64,000 bases of DNA from Lepidonotus clava (GCA_936440205.1 OW387140.1:25231659-25295658); one strand, 5' to 3'; shown: positions 26,344 to 41,100, counted from the first letter of the stretch. The notes: a model not told the origin generated them from the sequence alone. Numbers and translations are program-made.

Positions 26344-29300
26344 AAGTGACAAATATTAAATTGTGTGACTTAGCATCAGTTGGACTGCAGATGCTTTTCC
26401 CAGAATATTTGTGACTTAGCAGCTGTTTGTGGGGTAGCATCTTGCGGCGATGCTATCCTATACAAATATTTGTAGGATAGTGTCTGTTTGTGTTCCTTTT
26501 GCAATTGAATTCACCGAAATTATTGTTCATCTACAAAATTTAATTTCTATAAAACTGAAATGCCAAAATCTTTTTTATTCAAACTTTTATATAGTGTATG
26601 TGACTAATGCAGAACGTTCACTTTTGAGGTATGTGGAAAATGACGTGATTGCCTGTTTAATGTAAAACACAACCGACGCTATAACACGGTAACATGTCAA
26701 CGACGTCTTTTTTTTTAAATGAAGGGCGGCCCTTTTGGCTTCCTTCAGTACGACGCCCATGTCCTGGGACCTGGCTGGCGCTGACCCCTCACCTTGACAC
26801 GTGTCTGCTGGTCGTGTGATCCCTGCCCACCGCTTTGTCTCTGCCATCTTCGTCCATGACGTCACACGCCGACTAATTCCCAGTCCAAGTGGCAGCGTGA
26901 TTGCACAACGGTGGCAGGTAGCACGGAGCTCCTCTGGCCTTACGTCACGGCGAGCTGCTCGCTAAGAGAGGTCGTGATTAGCGAGCTGATGGAGACGTGC
27001 TCATCCGAGTTACTCATTGTGACACAAGAGGGCCAAGGTGAGCTGCTCCCAGCTTACCTGAGCTTCTCGTTCTGGGGACGGAGAGCTGTGAGTTCGACAC
27101 GGTCACATGGACATTTCTTGAAATCGATATGCAATATCAGTCCCATCGACAAGAGAAAGATCTCGGGATTTCTAGGTTTAACATATATACGTTTGTTATT
27201 TTCCCCTTGTTAATAGGAATGCGTCACAAGGCCAGTCAAATTGAGGATGTTTCCTTTTGTAAATACAACAAAACCTCCTAGATAAAATGTTATGGCCCCT
27301 TTTATTTGTCTTATGAATTAGGGGTTATGCATTCGGGTTAGGTTGCGATATTCATGCAGCTGTAAAATTTGAGGTGTCCATTCTGTTTTGATGTAAGAAA
27401 TTGACATTAAGTTACATCACACAGTGCCTTATCTTAACGAATTAAATCAACCACATGATTCATCACTGGTCTTTCTGTTCAAAGAATAGACAAGATTGAA
27501 TTTCATCTGTCATGCTTTCTCAATGTTGCATAATACTACTTCTAATAGTGCTCGATCATCATTTTGCAACCCTCCGACTTGACATTGGGAAACGTAGAAA
27601 TTGTAGTATCAGGCATTACACAAACACAACTCTTTTTTGGCATAAAACATGTACTACTATAACCACTATTGAGTCTTACAAACGAGGTTTGGTATTTCTA
27701 AAGCAGATTGTTCTGACACAGAATTAATTGCTGCGTCATGTATGGAAATATAAGTTATCAAGTTACAAATTAAATAACTCGCCTATTATATCGATATAAG
27801 TTGATGTAAATATAGGTGGCGACTGATAACTGTGTAGGAAAAGTGTACCTGTTTCACCCGGTGTGAAAAAGGGCTCAGAACATAAGTAGCATACATCCCT
27901 ATTGTAAGTGTCCTATACGAATTATTACCCACGGTGAACCTCATAATTTCTAGAATGCACGTGGATAGGGAGTATTCCTATTTAATACACGGGTGAAGGG
28001 AGATCAGAGGGTTCTGACCGTCGATCACCAGGGATTTGTGCTCGGGCTAGATACCCCACAGCTAGTTATTCAACTCAAGGCACCAATTTAAGAAGGTAAG
28101 ACGCTTTCTGGGTTGTTCCTATATCCCCGTTCTTTTTTTTTGTCTATCTAATCTAACCTTCCGTCTCATCACGACAGTTGCTTTATGGGTAATTTGCAAT
28201 GGACTGTCCAGTTCTTAAAGGGTGCCAGATAATGCAATGATACCATGTTACCATGGCAATAACAAAAAGGAATGTTCATATTTCATGGAAATAATTTTCC
28301 CCAAATATACTAACAAAAGAGTTTACTTTCCTGCATCGAAAACTGCTTGTATCAAACTGCTTGTATCAAAAATAATATCAAAATTGTTTGATTAATTGGA
28401 AAAATAAAAAACCCTTAATATTTTGACTTAAATTAAATGTTGTTTGAATTATGTAGTTCTAACATGATACGCAAATGGAGCACTTAAGCTTCTTTTATTT
28501 CAAATAATCATATTCATGCTCAGAAAACTATAAAACTTGGGACAACATCTACACGGTAGTGGAAGCACAGTTTTCTGTAAACTATTTAGTCGGGGATGCA
28601 TACCTATTGTATGTTGGCATATTGTTGGTTTGACAGCTATTGCTTGTAGTGTCAGCCACAATCGGTAGGTAACGCCACCTTCGAGCAAAGGGACATACAC
28701 ATTATAAGCAGTGGGGCTCGGCATCTCTCAATCAAAATACTACATAATAAGCGTGAGGTCACAGGGGGAGCACGTATGACATCATAGCATGGTTACTATG
28801 GTTACTTTCAGACTCTCAACTGACCGTTTTGTGGTAGTGTTATTGACTGGGACTGCAGTCTCATCGTTTCTAACTAAGATACTACATAATACTTTGGATG
28901 GGAGACATGTCAAGCCCGTGAATGGGGTCATAGATAATCTTCAAAACGAAGTAAAACCCAAATATCCAACGTGACATTTCAAGAACAAGAATAAAGGGGA
29001 TATTCATTGTCATAATTTATTTTATTGGAAAATAAGGAGGAAAAACTATCAGTTGTATTGTCCATTATGTAAGCGACGTCAATCGCTTTTGTCAGAATGG
29101 TGACTCGAAATAACATTTAGATTACAACAAAGCTATCGGACGAAATATAACAATGCAGCCATGGTACGGAGGCTTGTAGCTCCCTTGTGCAGCTCAATTG
29201 GTGTAACAACATATAATTACAAAGAAACAGTGCTGTAACTAAAAACTCGATAATTATAATCAAGCTTATATAACTATTTGAAAAAATAAGTGTCCAATCA

Positions 29301-31503
29301 ATTAACCAGAGACCTTATTTACATGTATTGTAGTGTTTACTTAACGTAAAACTAAGTAGGATAGGCGGGTTATTCCTGCTGAAATAACAAAAACAGATCC
29401 ATGATGGGAAGATCTATAATCTGATAATTATTGACTGGTTGCTTATAAGACGTTACATCCTCCAACGGAGTAAATCTGTATGAATTGGTTGGATGCCTAT
29501 GTATGATTTGTCTTCTTGTCGTTGGTCATTTTCCGTATTTACTAAATCGATATGAACTGATCAGCCAAGCGTATTACATTACCAGATTACTCGTTACATC
29601 TTACAGACATTCAGACATACAGACAATCACATAAGTGGTTATGATAAAGACAAAACTTTAGAGTCAATTCATGACATAATAATCTTAGCATAATGGCACA
29701 TTTAAGTGATGTGGATTATATTACAGAACATAACTGAAAATAAACCCAAAAAGATAGAGCAACAGACGGGCTCAGGTCCTGTTTGGACTTGCAATCTTCG
29801 TCGATAAAAATATCATTATGTAGCACGAAATGAAATATGTAACACGAAGGCAGCGTTTCATTTTTAACAGAACAAGGAGAGATGTCCAGTGAACAGCTAT
29901 AAAGAGCACACAGAAAGTGTTTTTTTAAACATTAAATATTCTCCTTCTGGTTTTAGGGCGTTTATCAAGAAAGATTACTAAAAACACTTTCATATGATAA
30001 GAACAAGATTAATATTCACAGTAGTTTAAGAAGCGAGACTAATGTAGAGGTTTATTAAAGACATTCAACTTATGTTAGACCTTCACATTTTTTGTTACAA
30101 AAAAAGGCAAAACAGATATTCATAGACAGAGCTATCTCTAGTTATAAAGTTTCCCGACACACACCCTCAAAACGCTCAAAAGTGTGAATATACATAATTA
30201 TTATTTGAGCCACTTAATTTTCGCATGACCCGCATACATGCTCCGTTTGGTACATTAATGTTTTACGCTTGTGTTAGTTATTACATTTTTTATTGTCTTA
30301 TTATGACACCATAAATTATTTTTGTGTTCACCATAAGCGAAAATCGTGAAATACCAAACTTAGTATACGTATACCTTGACTGATAAGACGGGACGGTCTC
30401 TGAGCTGTTTTAGGTATAGGACTGGACATTTGACCCGGTATTTAAACGTACAATGACCTAAACGCGTAACATAAATCGACGTTTTAGTAACGGTAAATGG
30501 CATCCCCCAAGATACAAGGTTCAAAATCTGCTGTACTTTCTTTTCATATAGCCCGAAGATATCAGGACGCAGCGCATTACATTAACTGAATGTAACTTAG
30601 ACCTTAGTATCTGACCTTCGCTCATATAATTATGATTAACTTGCAACTTACTGCACATTAATTTTAAGCAAATGCAAATACACTTTGGGGCATGGTCTGA
30701 GAATAGCTTTTATTTATTTTAACGATATTATAAGGAACTATCACAGTAAAAACCGAGGTAAATCAATAAACATATAAGAATACAACTATCTTCCACTTAT
30801 TCCCTCATTGACTATCCCTTTCCTCTACCACCTCCCATCTATCTCAAGTCATCCACCTCTAACATCACACTTAGGCCTACTTCCCTTTTTGTTCATCTCT
30901 TTGTTTTGTCATATGCAAACCGATCTCTAGAAAGAGTTGTTTTTCGTTTTTAAACAGATCCTTTGTGGATGCCAACGTTTATCATGGTGAAGATCTACAT
31001 TGGTTATTAGTAAAGAGGTCTTTCTCAATTACACCAGTCTACCCAATATTAGAGCATGGGTGGGGGAAATATGGACTATTTAGGGCTGGTTGGCCTTGAA
31101 AGTTTTCCAATTGTAATATTTCTCTCGATTTTGCATACACTCTAATCTGCCCGAATACAAACCGCATAATCATATATAGCAAACGAATTTGAAATAATCT
31201 ATTCAGCGGTAGGGCCTAGAACTTTAAAAAAAAAGATAAAGTAGAGCGGAGCAGCCCGTAAATAAAATTTCGCTACTCCCCCACTCCCACCTACATGACA
31301 ATTTATCTTAATGGATAATTGCAGGTTCCACAAAGACGTCACATACATTGCACAGTATGACATCAACAGACCAAACATCATAAAAGGCAGGCATCTCTGA
31401 ATTATTATGTATTTTGTTTTATGGATTGTTTGCATATACATTATTGGAATTTTGTTAGGGTTTGATTACCCCTCCACCCCCCCAAAAAAGTAGTTCAAAA
31501 CTT
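26344..31503. other. Intergenic region downstream of the receptor gene
   Basis: Contains a GC-richer patch (26740-27110) with atgacgtcac and acacgtgtc words that could be regulatory. The rest is AT-rich. It must include the receptor's 3' untranslated region next to 31503. Confidence 0.45.
30708..30719 (-). terminator. Possible poly(A) signal of the receptor gene
   Basis: On the minus strand the sequence reads AAATAAATAAAA about 790 bases after the receptor stop codon. It is the first clear AATAAA-type word downstream, but AT-rich sequence makes chance matches likely. Confidence 0.25.
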
Positions 31504-32168
31504 TCAATCTACGTCGGAGGGAGTGTCTCTGGAATGGTGGAGCAAGGCGGTACTGCTGTGAACCGGCGTGTCCTCTAAATCTGTCCCCCTGGCGGAGGTG
31601 TCCTCTGTAGTGCGCGCGCAGCCCCCCGCCTGGAGGACGGACTGTACCTCTAAACAGATCTCCTCCCGGTTATCGCCCATCAACGGCTGGCACTTCTCGG
31701 AGGACCCCCCTTGGGGCGCCCGGTTGTGCCTGGCTATACCCCTCTTTGGGTGGGAGGGTTTAACACTGGAGTCCCCCGACTCATGGCAGTCCACTGCTGC
31801 TGAAATGCCCGAAGAGGGCGTCTGTTGAAGCAAGTGTTCTTGACACGGATGTGTTTTGGATGGAGGGGTAGGTGACTTAGAGGAGGTAGAAGGGACAGGT
31901 TGTTTTTCAGACTGGTCACTGGGTACCTCTTGGTAGGTGACCCTCCCCTGGCGGTCAGTCCGTATCTCAATGACGTAGGGGTTTTCCTGGCCCGCCCGCC
32001 CGGCGTCGCCACACATCTTGCCCCGGAAGTGGCGATGGCGGCGGTAATGGCGGCAACAAAGGAAGACAAGAAGCAGTGTAAACAGGGCCAGCACCACCGA
32101 GCCCACGGCCACGATCACCGTGTTGCGGCTCACGTGGAGCACGGCCGGAGGACCGGCGACCACAAAGC
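31504..32168 (-). CDS. Receptor last exon: transmembrane helix and cytoplasmic tail
   Basis: 665 bases ending in a stop. A short juxtamembrane stretch precedes the hydrophobic helix VIVAVGSVVLALFTLLLVF, then CC and a basic stop-transfer cluster (RHYRRHRHFR). The tail of about 180 residues is rich in Ser, Pro and Thr. It contains VTYQEV, which fits both a YxxV sorting/SH2 motif and the ITIM consensus. No NPxY endocytosis motif was seen. Confidence 0.9.
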
Positions 32169-35100
32169 CTGAAAGAAAACAAGAAATATTTCAGATAGTT
32201 CCTGGGAGTTAAAACACTGAGAAAAACCAATGGACGTCTGCAGTAGGGGTATCGTTTGGACCTGCATTTGTTAACGGTTAACTTTCCGGAAAGGCCACAT
32301 TTACAAGATCTCCCCATGGCCATTAATGTATCCTTATAGCCCCATTTACAAAACTGAAAGGTCATTAAACTGATTAAAGGTCTATATTCGCGCAGTGTCC
32401 CCTCTTGGCAGTGTTTATAGGTTTATCTGAAAGTTTAGAGGGTTTAGAGGCTTACAGCTTGAGTGCATACGCTGTGGCATACTAAAGACTCACATCTTCC
32501 ACTGTTTAGATCTACAGGATAATACTTGCACTGTTAAAGATTAAAGGCTCTCTAATTGAGAAGGTCCACTCTGGGTACTATTAAGATCTACAGGTTGATA
32601 CTAACATTGTGGCAGATTAAAGGCTCTCATCATTGAGTAGGTCCCCTCTGGGCACTTTTTAAATGTATAGGTTGATACTAACATTGTGACAGATTAAAGG
32701 CTCTCATCATTGAGTAGGTCCCCTCTGGACACTTTTTAAATGTATAGGTTAATACTTACACTGTGACAGATTAAAGGCTCCCGTCATTGAGTAGGTCCCC
32801 TCCGGGCACTGTTTACAGGTTTCCTGGCCCTCTATGTCCTGGTAGCCCCCTGGTGGACAGTCTACACACCAGGAGGTGTCCTTAGAATGGAACGTTCCCA
32901 CGGGACAGAGCACTGCAAGGCAAGCGTAAAGACTTAGAAGGGTATTTTAGTGTGAACTGCGTTGCGCTGACGTAGGGTTTATATGACGCGAACATGGCGT
33001 CCTTTGGGCGTCATATGTAACAACTATGCACAGGCATAATTATGCATAAATATGTACTCATACGACGAAAGACCAAAATGTTTAAATACCATACCATACA
33101 CCACCATTGTGTTTCCTTAAAAAAGTTGCCATTTGGACTTAAGGCATGGGAACACATTTGAAGTAATTTTGAACAATGTTTCCTACGATAACTATGTGTA
33201 CAATAGTGACCATTTAAACTCTTACAGCACATGTTGGACGTATTGAAGGACCCCAGGCCACATTCTAAGACGAGGGGCGCCACTATAGCTCGGTCCTCTA
33301 TACTCCTGTAGGTGGCGCCCCGAGCGGTGAAGGTCAGCCCAAGGTCAAAGCGGGCCTGCAGACGAGACGCGCGACTTGTGACCTTCTCCTCGGCCTCGGA
33401 GACGTTCGACTCCGAACTAGGGACAGAGAAAGAGAATATGGGCGTTAGAGCAATAGATTTGTATGAACTATGAAGTAATGTGTTTTCAGCGTTCTTTCGG
33501 AGAATAACAAATCGTTTGTGGACATTTTGCATCAGTTAACTGGTGATTTTCAAAAGGGGGACCTATGTTGTTTGTGCCCAAATATAGATAAGATTATGAC
33601 TCCTTTATTACTGTCTTGATACAGCACGGAGCTATTGAGTAATTATATAAGACATGAAGGTATGTTAGATTAAAGGAAATATCAGAAAAAGTTTCTTTTG
33701 CTTTATAATTTTGTTCTCTAGGACATAAATTAATTATATTTTAACAGGCCCATGACGTCATTGTCCTGTCTACTCCACGGTCAACCTACCTGGCCGTCTC
33801 CATGACGGTCCACATGACGAGCACGTCGCCCGTATCACCGTTATCAGCGTCCTCCTGGTCCGTATCGACGTCGCCCGTATCACCGTTATAAGCGTCACCC
33901 TCCTCCATCACAACGCCATCCATATCAGCGTCCTCCTGTTCCTTAGAGAAATCTCCCATGTCACCGTCCTCCTCCGGTGCCCCTCCGCCCTCCCCGGGGG
34001 ACCGCCTCTCGCGGCCCGGCCCGCCCCGGCTACACGTCACGTCCACCTCCTCGTGCCGACACGTGTTGTAGACGTTACGTGCCCCGTACGTCCACGTACA
34101 CAGGCCGTCCGCCTCCATCAGCCGCAGGATGGCGCTGACGATCTCCGCCTTGAGGGCGCCACTGTCGGGGTCACATGGCCCGTACAGCCAGAAGTGCAGT
34201 TTGCGCAGGACGAGACGTAGGGCAGTCTTCCCTATAGGGGAGATGGATAAGTGTTTGGAGTATTGATATAGCATAATAATAAGTTTTGATTGATGATAAG
34301 GGATCGAATGCTGTATAAAAGCGGTAATGGCATGCTTAAATCACAGCCGGCCTACATACTATTTGAATACATAACACTTTAGTTCTTACATACATGCCGT
34401 TAAGTTTCATATCTATATAAGATGAAACGTGTAGTTGGGTTGACAAGAGTAGAAGTACATTTGGATCCATTCTTTTTTTATGTGTGCATTTGCACACGGC
34501 GGCTCCATCCGAGGTAAGCAATCAAATTCCTTTTAAACTTCTGATAGAAATAGATGTGTTTTCTGTAAAGTTCCCATATAAATATTTGTAGCTTTAGCCC
34601 TAGCAGGTCAAAGATATTGTGACAAAGGGAAAGTGCCAGCACTCACTGAGACAGGCTTTGGTGACGTAGTCGGCGGGGAAGGCGTCCAACCAGCGTCCCT
34701 GCGGGTCACAGCGAAGGACGTGGTAGGCGGGGTCAGGGTTGAGGTCGTAACTGACCGGGTCACAGAAGGTCACACACCGGAAACCACCCGCCCCCGCCTC
34801 GTCACCGCCACACTGGATGCCGCCGTGGAGAGGCTGCTGGAGGTGAGGGGTGCTTGGACACGTCAGTTCTGAAGGAAAACGGAGCTTATATGTGCACAAG
34901 GAAGAAAAACTTTAATTTGGGATATAGCAAAGAACAGGGCAGCGCGTGTTCACTAGGCGCAAGTGTAGATGGCTCAGGCCATTTGCCCATTACGAAACCC
35001 TGTTCAATAAACCCTGTTTCAATGGCCATATTGATATACTACTTCCATTTGGCATAAGTAGTATATGACTATAGACATTGGAGCGGGCAGTAATGGCTGT

Positions 35101-38100
35101 TTTTTTTTTACCTAACATAATTTGACCTCATTTGTTTAATATTCACAACAACTTACACGTGAAAAGTAAATGGTCTTCCTTGTTAGTTTGGTGTAAGTTG
35201 ATAATAACGCGGTTTAAGTGGTGATGGGCGATTGGTATCGACATGCCGGGAGAAACATAAGCGGCCTATGGCGGTGCTGCCTAGATGCGCGGAATGACGT
35301 CAATCAGCTCCACTTTGTACGCGACAATATCGCATTATTTGACTTAATTGTTTGCGTGACAATTCATAATGATGCAAGTAGTATACATAAATGGGAAACA
35401 CGTCACGTATGAACATCATGTTCACATGAGTTGCATTGTATTAATCATATTAGCAATAGTTCTATCATGTTTGAAACGCCTTCATTGCTATACTCGACAT
35501 TGTCAATCGGACATGTGGAATATATGGAAACGGGAATTTGAAGGTTGTCGTGTACACGCGGTTTATCATAATTCACGTGGTATAATTCGATTTTGATGAG
35601 GGTGACACTTTTATTCTTTTCGCATACAGAGATTATCTTATAGTGTAATATGAACGGCGTCGCATATGACTATGGCCGGTTCGCTCTAGGCGCGCATTAT
35701 ATTCCAGCACCGATGCAATATGCCTAAGACGTGAATGATTATTACTTGTAATATAAAAAGTATACGGTTATTACAAGAGAAGTAGGCCTACAGTTTAGCA
35801 AAAAGGGCCATTACATCGTAGAAAATGTAGCAGAAAGGATAGAAAACGAAATAAAAAATGAAGGCTATTGATACCCATTCAATATTGCTACGCACACCAG
35901 TTCAAATTCTTACAATCGGCTATTGACCTTTTCAAGTCTAAAATGACATGACTATTTGCATGGCCTACATTACCTGTTTCCGTGACAGTCACCGAGAAGT
36001 TGCACCAGGCTACATTGCCTTGTCCGTCTTTGGCCATGTAGGACAGGTTCCAGTGGCCGGCCCCGAAGAGACTCCCACTGGGTGTGCCCGGGCCCTCCGT
36101 CTCCGTGACCCCAACGTTGTCCTCGGCCACCGGCTCGTCCCAGAAGACCCGCTGTCGGCCGGCGGGGCCCGGGGCCTCCCGCCGCACCTCCCCGGCCGGG
36201 CAGTGGGTGAACACGGGCGGCTGGCTGTCAACCACCTAATACAGGATTCGAATTGTAATGTCTCATCATTATGACGTGAACTGATCGTGATTGAGATTGC
36301 ACATTCAGAAAGATTACATGTATGCAATAGCATGCCCTTCATTTGTATTTTATTATTCAACCTTGAGCGTTACTTTTCAGTATTATTCTTTAATAAAGGA
36401 TACTGTACGTTTAAGATAATTATTACTTTATATGATTTGGTTTTTGGTTTCAGTACAGTACGGGTTGGTATCAAACGAACCAAAAAACAGATGACATCCA
36501 ATACTTATATAGCATCTTTACTCACTTGCACAGTAAAGTTGCAGGTGGCGCGCTGGCCCCAGGGGTCGGTGGCCACATAGCTGACAGCCTGGTGGCCGGT
36601 CAGCCCCGCGCCCCTCCAGGAGAAGCTCAGCCCTGGAGGCAGTTTGTTGGAGCCGCTGACCGTCACCTCCTGGCCCCGCCAGCTGCGGGCACTGATGGGG
36701 ACGTCCAGGGTGACGGAGGACGCGTTCTCCTCCAGGGTGAACTGCAGCAGCTCCCCCTGGGGACAGCCGACGAAGACGGGCGGGGAGACGGCTGTGGGGA
36801 AGGAGGAAAATACATAGGTGTCTTTATTAGTTTTGTTAAAGGTGAATGATGGTGGAATACAGCAAAATGAAAGAGATGTGATGGTCTACAGACGCACAAT
36901 TATCATATGGTTTCAGCTGGAAAGCCCGAAGTAGAGTATATCCAACTCATTATTTTTACAATGATGGAAATCCTCATTATCCATCATGACTGAAATTTCT
37001 TTGGCAACGGCACATTCACAAATTGACAAATTTGGATTAATAGAAGAGATTTTTTTTTTTTTTTAGAAAACCTTAGAAAGCACTGATATGGCATGACCTT
37101 TAAATTGAAAATTAACCAATTTGAGAGAACCACAAAAACAACATTAAAATATAGACACTGTATATCAAACAAAAAGCAATTTATTCAACTCACCATAACC
37201 GGATGGGCTGTCATTCGATGTCTCATTCTCGGCTGTCGATTTTAAAAATACATTAATGTATAGTCACAATCAGTACATGTTTTATAAGACAGAAAATGTT
37301 ATCATTTGATAATACCTTTTTTTTATTATTGAACTATACTCATTCCGTACGAAATGATCTTCCGTATAAGTAATGGTACACAGTTTTAGCTGATCAAAAC
37401 AGTAAAACGATATTCAAATATAAACAATACATAAGCTTACAGGCAGTGACATAGCTGGGTTCAGCATCTGGCATGCCTAGTACGAAGTTAATAAAGGTAA
37501 CAAAGTTAATATAGTCAAGTTGCCCAACTAATATACATTCATAATTCTACGTTATGAATGGGCACCAACTTCAAGTGTTCAGAACTTATTGAAACCAAAT
37601 CAAAACAAATGAGAGAACGCAAAAGATCCGAAAGGAACAGACTCGTTGTAAACTGTTAAAGTCATTAATATGATTCTCGAGAGAAAGGATCTTTGGTCTA
37701 TAAAAAGAACCAGTGCCCGGTCTGGATTGCACACAAGGTACTCCTTGCGAGTTAATTTTTATAATTAAAAGAAGTAAACTTACCAATGACATGCAGGACA
37801 CAGTGGGCAGTGACAAAGTCGTAGTTGGGGTCGTCACACGTACAGGTGGCGCTACCTGTCCACCCGATAGTGCCCGACGCTGGAGGACAGGGGTCACAGG
37901 AGGTGTTCCCCAAGGTCACCTTGTAGGTGTCGATGGGGCACGCTGTAACGGACAAAGTCACTTATCATTTACTGGAAGCGTTGTTTGCCAACTGACCTTT
38001 GACCTAATTTTTCATCCATTTTCCATTCAATTTTTCATATTTCTTAAGTGTCATTTACTATCATAGTGCATAGAGCACACACAACTACCTACGTGTTACA

Positions 38101-41100
38101 CTATACAGTTTCCCAAAGCGATACATGAATCATGACCTAATAAGCCTCCTAAGAGGGGAGTACCTTGGCAGTCCTGTACACCGTCACCATGGAAACCTTC
38201 CCGGCACACACAGCGGAAGATGGAGGTGGGCAGGAGACGTGCGCAGTGGGCGTTCGAGTGGCACTCCTCGGCGCAGCGGAACCAGTCAGTCGCCGACCAA
38301 GTTGTCGCTGTGTATAACATAAACAAATAATATTTGTACGATTTATGAGAACTTTATCCAAACAAAGTCTACCCAAAGAAAGACAACAACAATAACAATA
38401 ATAATTATTACAAACCGGAATCGGGACAAGGAAAGAATCATCCATAGTTCCTCATAAATTGTATACTGAACTTTATTGATATAACATCTCTTGCGGTTTA
38501 GAATGCGACTGATGCACAAAATGATGCACTGATGCACAAAAATTAATGATGATTGAAAGTACACGACGGATGTATTGTCCATCTAAATCCTTTGTATATT
38601 TAACGAAAATATTGAAAACGTTACGTTCATTTTTGGGAAATTTCTCAAGCATTACCTAGGCGAAATTTGCAAAGTCCTTCTGTATTTTACTCAATTGTGA
38701 CAAAATTATATTAGTAGTTGTACTAACCATCTACACAGTTCCGTTGATCCTCTGCGAGTTTCTTCCCTAGTGGACATGCGCAGTGGTATCCTTCCGGTAC
38801 GGGCACGCAGATCTCCCGACAGTCGTGTTGGCCAGGGAGACACACGGTTGAACCTAAAAGTAGGACCCATTAATACACTTACTTCATAGTATGACATCCA
38901 TTAAACGTATAGAAAAAAAACTAACATCACACACTGAAAGATTCAACATGCTATGATAATTATTAGCACTCACAATAGTGCTAACACTATTTTTTTAATT
39001 TAAAAAAAAAGAAGAAAACTGCGGTCTTTATACATCATTATTGTTGTTTTGAATACAATCATGTTCATTATCACTGAATAATTAGAAGTTGAGACTGAAA
39101 GTGTAACGTCAATATGCTGTAAGTAATCGGTATCAGCCCAGAAACCGAGTCCGTTACGCATATTATAGTTATCACTGTCAGAGAATCCCAAATTCTCAGG
39201 TTTCCATCTCGCCAACACAGGGCGATCCCTGGGCGGTGGGGCCATTTCCCTATACTTCTTACATGCCCACACACTATAAAATAATACACCCATTACCTGT
39301 GGGACTGAGGCCGTCGGCCGGCCCTTGGAGGAACAGTGCCCCCGGGCGGTAGAGGTGGGCGGCTAGGGTCCTGGAGTGACCGGTGACCAGGTCGACGACG
39401 GCCGTCCTGTTGGCCAGCCAGTCGGTGTAGTACAGGTGACGGCCTGCGACCACCATACCGAAGATGTGGTCCATGTTGGCCGCCTCCAGGGGCAACTCAC
39501 GACGGTTAGAGCCTGCAAGGGTATACGTTTGATAATATTAAAAGTTAGAAGGGAGGTAATGGAGTATGCGCGTCGTGTACCCGGTCGACCCACCACCGAC
39601 AGAAAGCTTAGAAACTGGAGGGATGTAATTATGATTATTACACCGTCCAGTGAAGCACTGTTCAATAACCGAATTATTTATTCATATTCATCGAAGGTTT
39701 TTTCTTCATAATTGAATAATGACTGCTATAATTCAGGGACCAGTTGGGAGCATAAGAATGAATGACAAATGAACAATTCTATCAATTCAATGACCGAATA
39801 ATAATGCTTCGATCACAAACTTTTATCACAGTATGCAATATATTTTTACAGGGGTGTGCACATATTTCATCAATATTATATAGGTATGCATCCACATTAT
39901 CTGTGACTTCTCCCTACTCTAGACCATGGAGAAATAGGTCTCCATGGGCCCAGGACATCACGTACCGTCCAGATCAAAGACGTCGATCCGGAGGTGGGAC
40001 CCGTCGGCCAGGTAGAGCTTGTCCCCGGCGATGGCTAGTGCGTTGGGCCAGGTTAGACGGGTATCAGCGATTGTCTCATTGTGGGACCCATCCAGGTAGG
40101 CACGTCCTACACGGGGCCGGCCTGACCGCCGGCCGTACTCCGTCCAGTATAGGTACCTAGGGGGTAGAATAATGGTGGGTCTAGGTATGGGTATGTAAGA
40201 CATAGAGTAGACATGGGGCTGGCCTGACCGTCGCCCGTACTCCGTCCAGTATAGGTACCTGGTGGGTAGAATAATGGTGGGTCTAGGTATGGGTATGTAA
40301 GACATAGAGTAGACATGGGGCTGGCCTGACCGTCGCCCGTACTCCGTCCAGTATAGGTACCTGGTGGGTAGAATAATGGTGGGTCTAGGTATGGGTATGT
40401 AAGACATAGAGTAGACATGGGGCTGGCCTGACCGTCGCCCGTACTCCGTCCAGTATAGGTACCTGGTGGGTAGAATAATGGTGGGTCTAGGTATGGGTAT
40501 GTAAGACATAGAGTAGACATGAGGCTGGCCTGACCGTCGGCCGTACTCCGTCCTGGTACCTGGGGTCTGGAATAATGGTGGGTTTAAGTATGGTACATGT
40601 TGAATAGAATAGAAATGAGGCCAGCCTGACCATTGGTTGACTCGGTCCAGTATAGATACAAGTCATGAAGGGTAGAGCAATGGTGGGTATAGGTATAGGT
40701 ATATGTATGGAAAAGACGCATGGGGCATGCCTGAATGTCAGCCATACTCAGTCCAGGAAAGGTATCTGAGGGGTAGAGCAATGGTGGGTTTAAGAATTGG
40801 TAAATGAGGAATAGAATAGAAATGAGGCCAGCCTGACCATCGGTTGACTCAGTCCAATATGGATACCTGAGGGGTAGAGCAATGGTGGCTTTAGGTATTG
40901 CTATGTATAAGGAGTAGTTTGTTTGTTTGTTTGTTTGTGGGGTTAGTCTAACGTCCGGCCAACCCCTTAGGGTTCTTTTACCAGACTGCACAAGGTAAGG
41001 CTTTGCAGCTAGTTTTACGCCACAGGAGCGGTGACCGAATCTATGAAATAAGGTGCCTATGTATAAGGAATAGAATATACACGAGGCAGGCCTTACCGTC

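Noticed and set aside
26911-27213. 100-codon frame in a GC-richer patch
   Set aside because: No recognisable protein. Simple GC content explains the open frame.
40107-40520. A second open frame through the 102-bp array
   Set aside because: It is a shifted reading of the same repeat; only the frame continuous with exon 39966-40156 encodes a YWTD-like strand.
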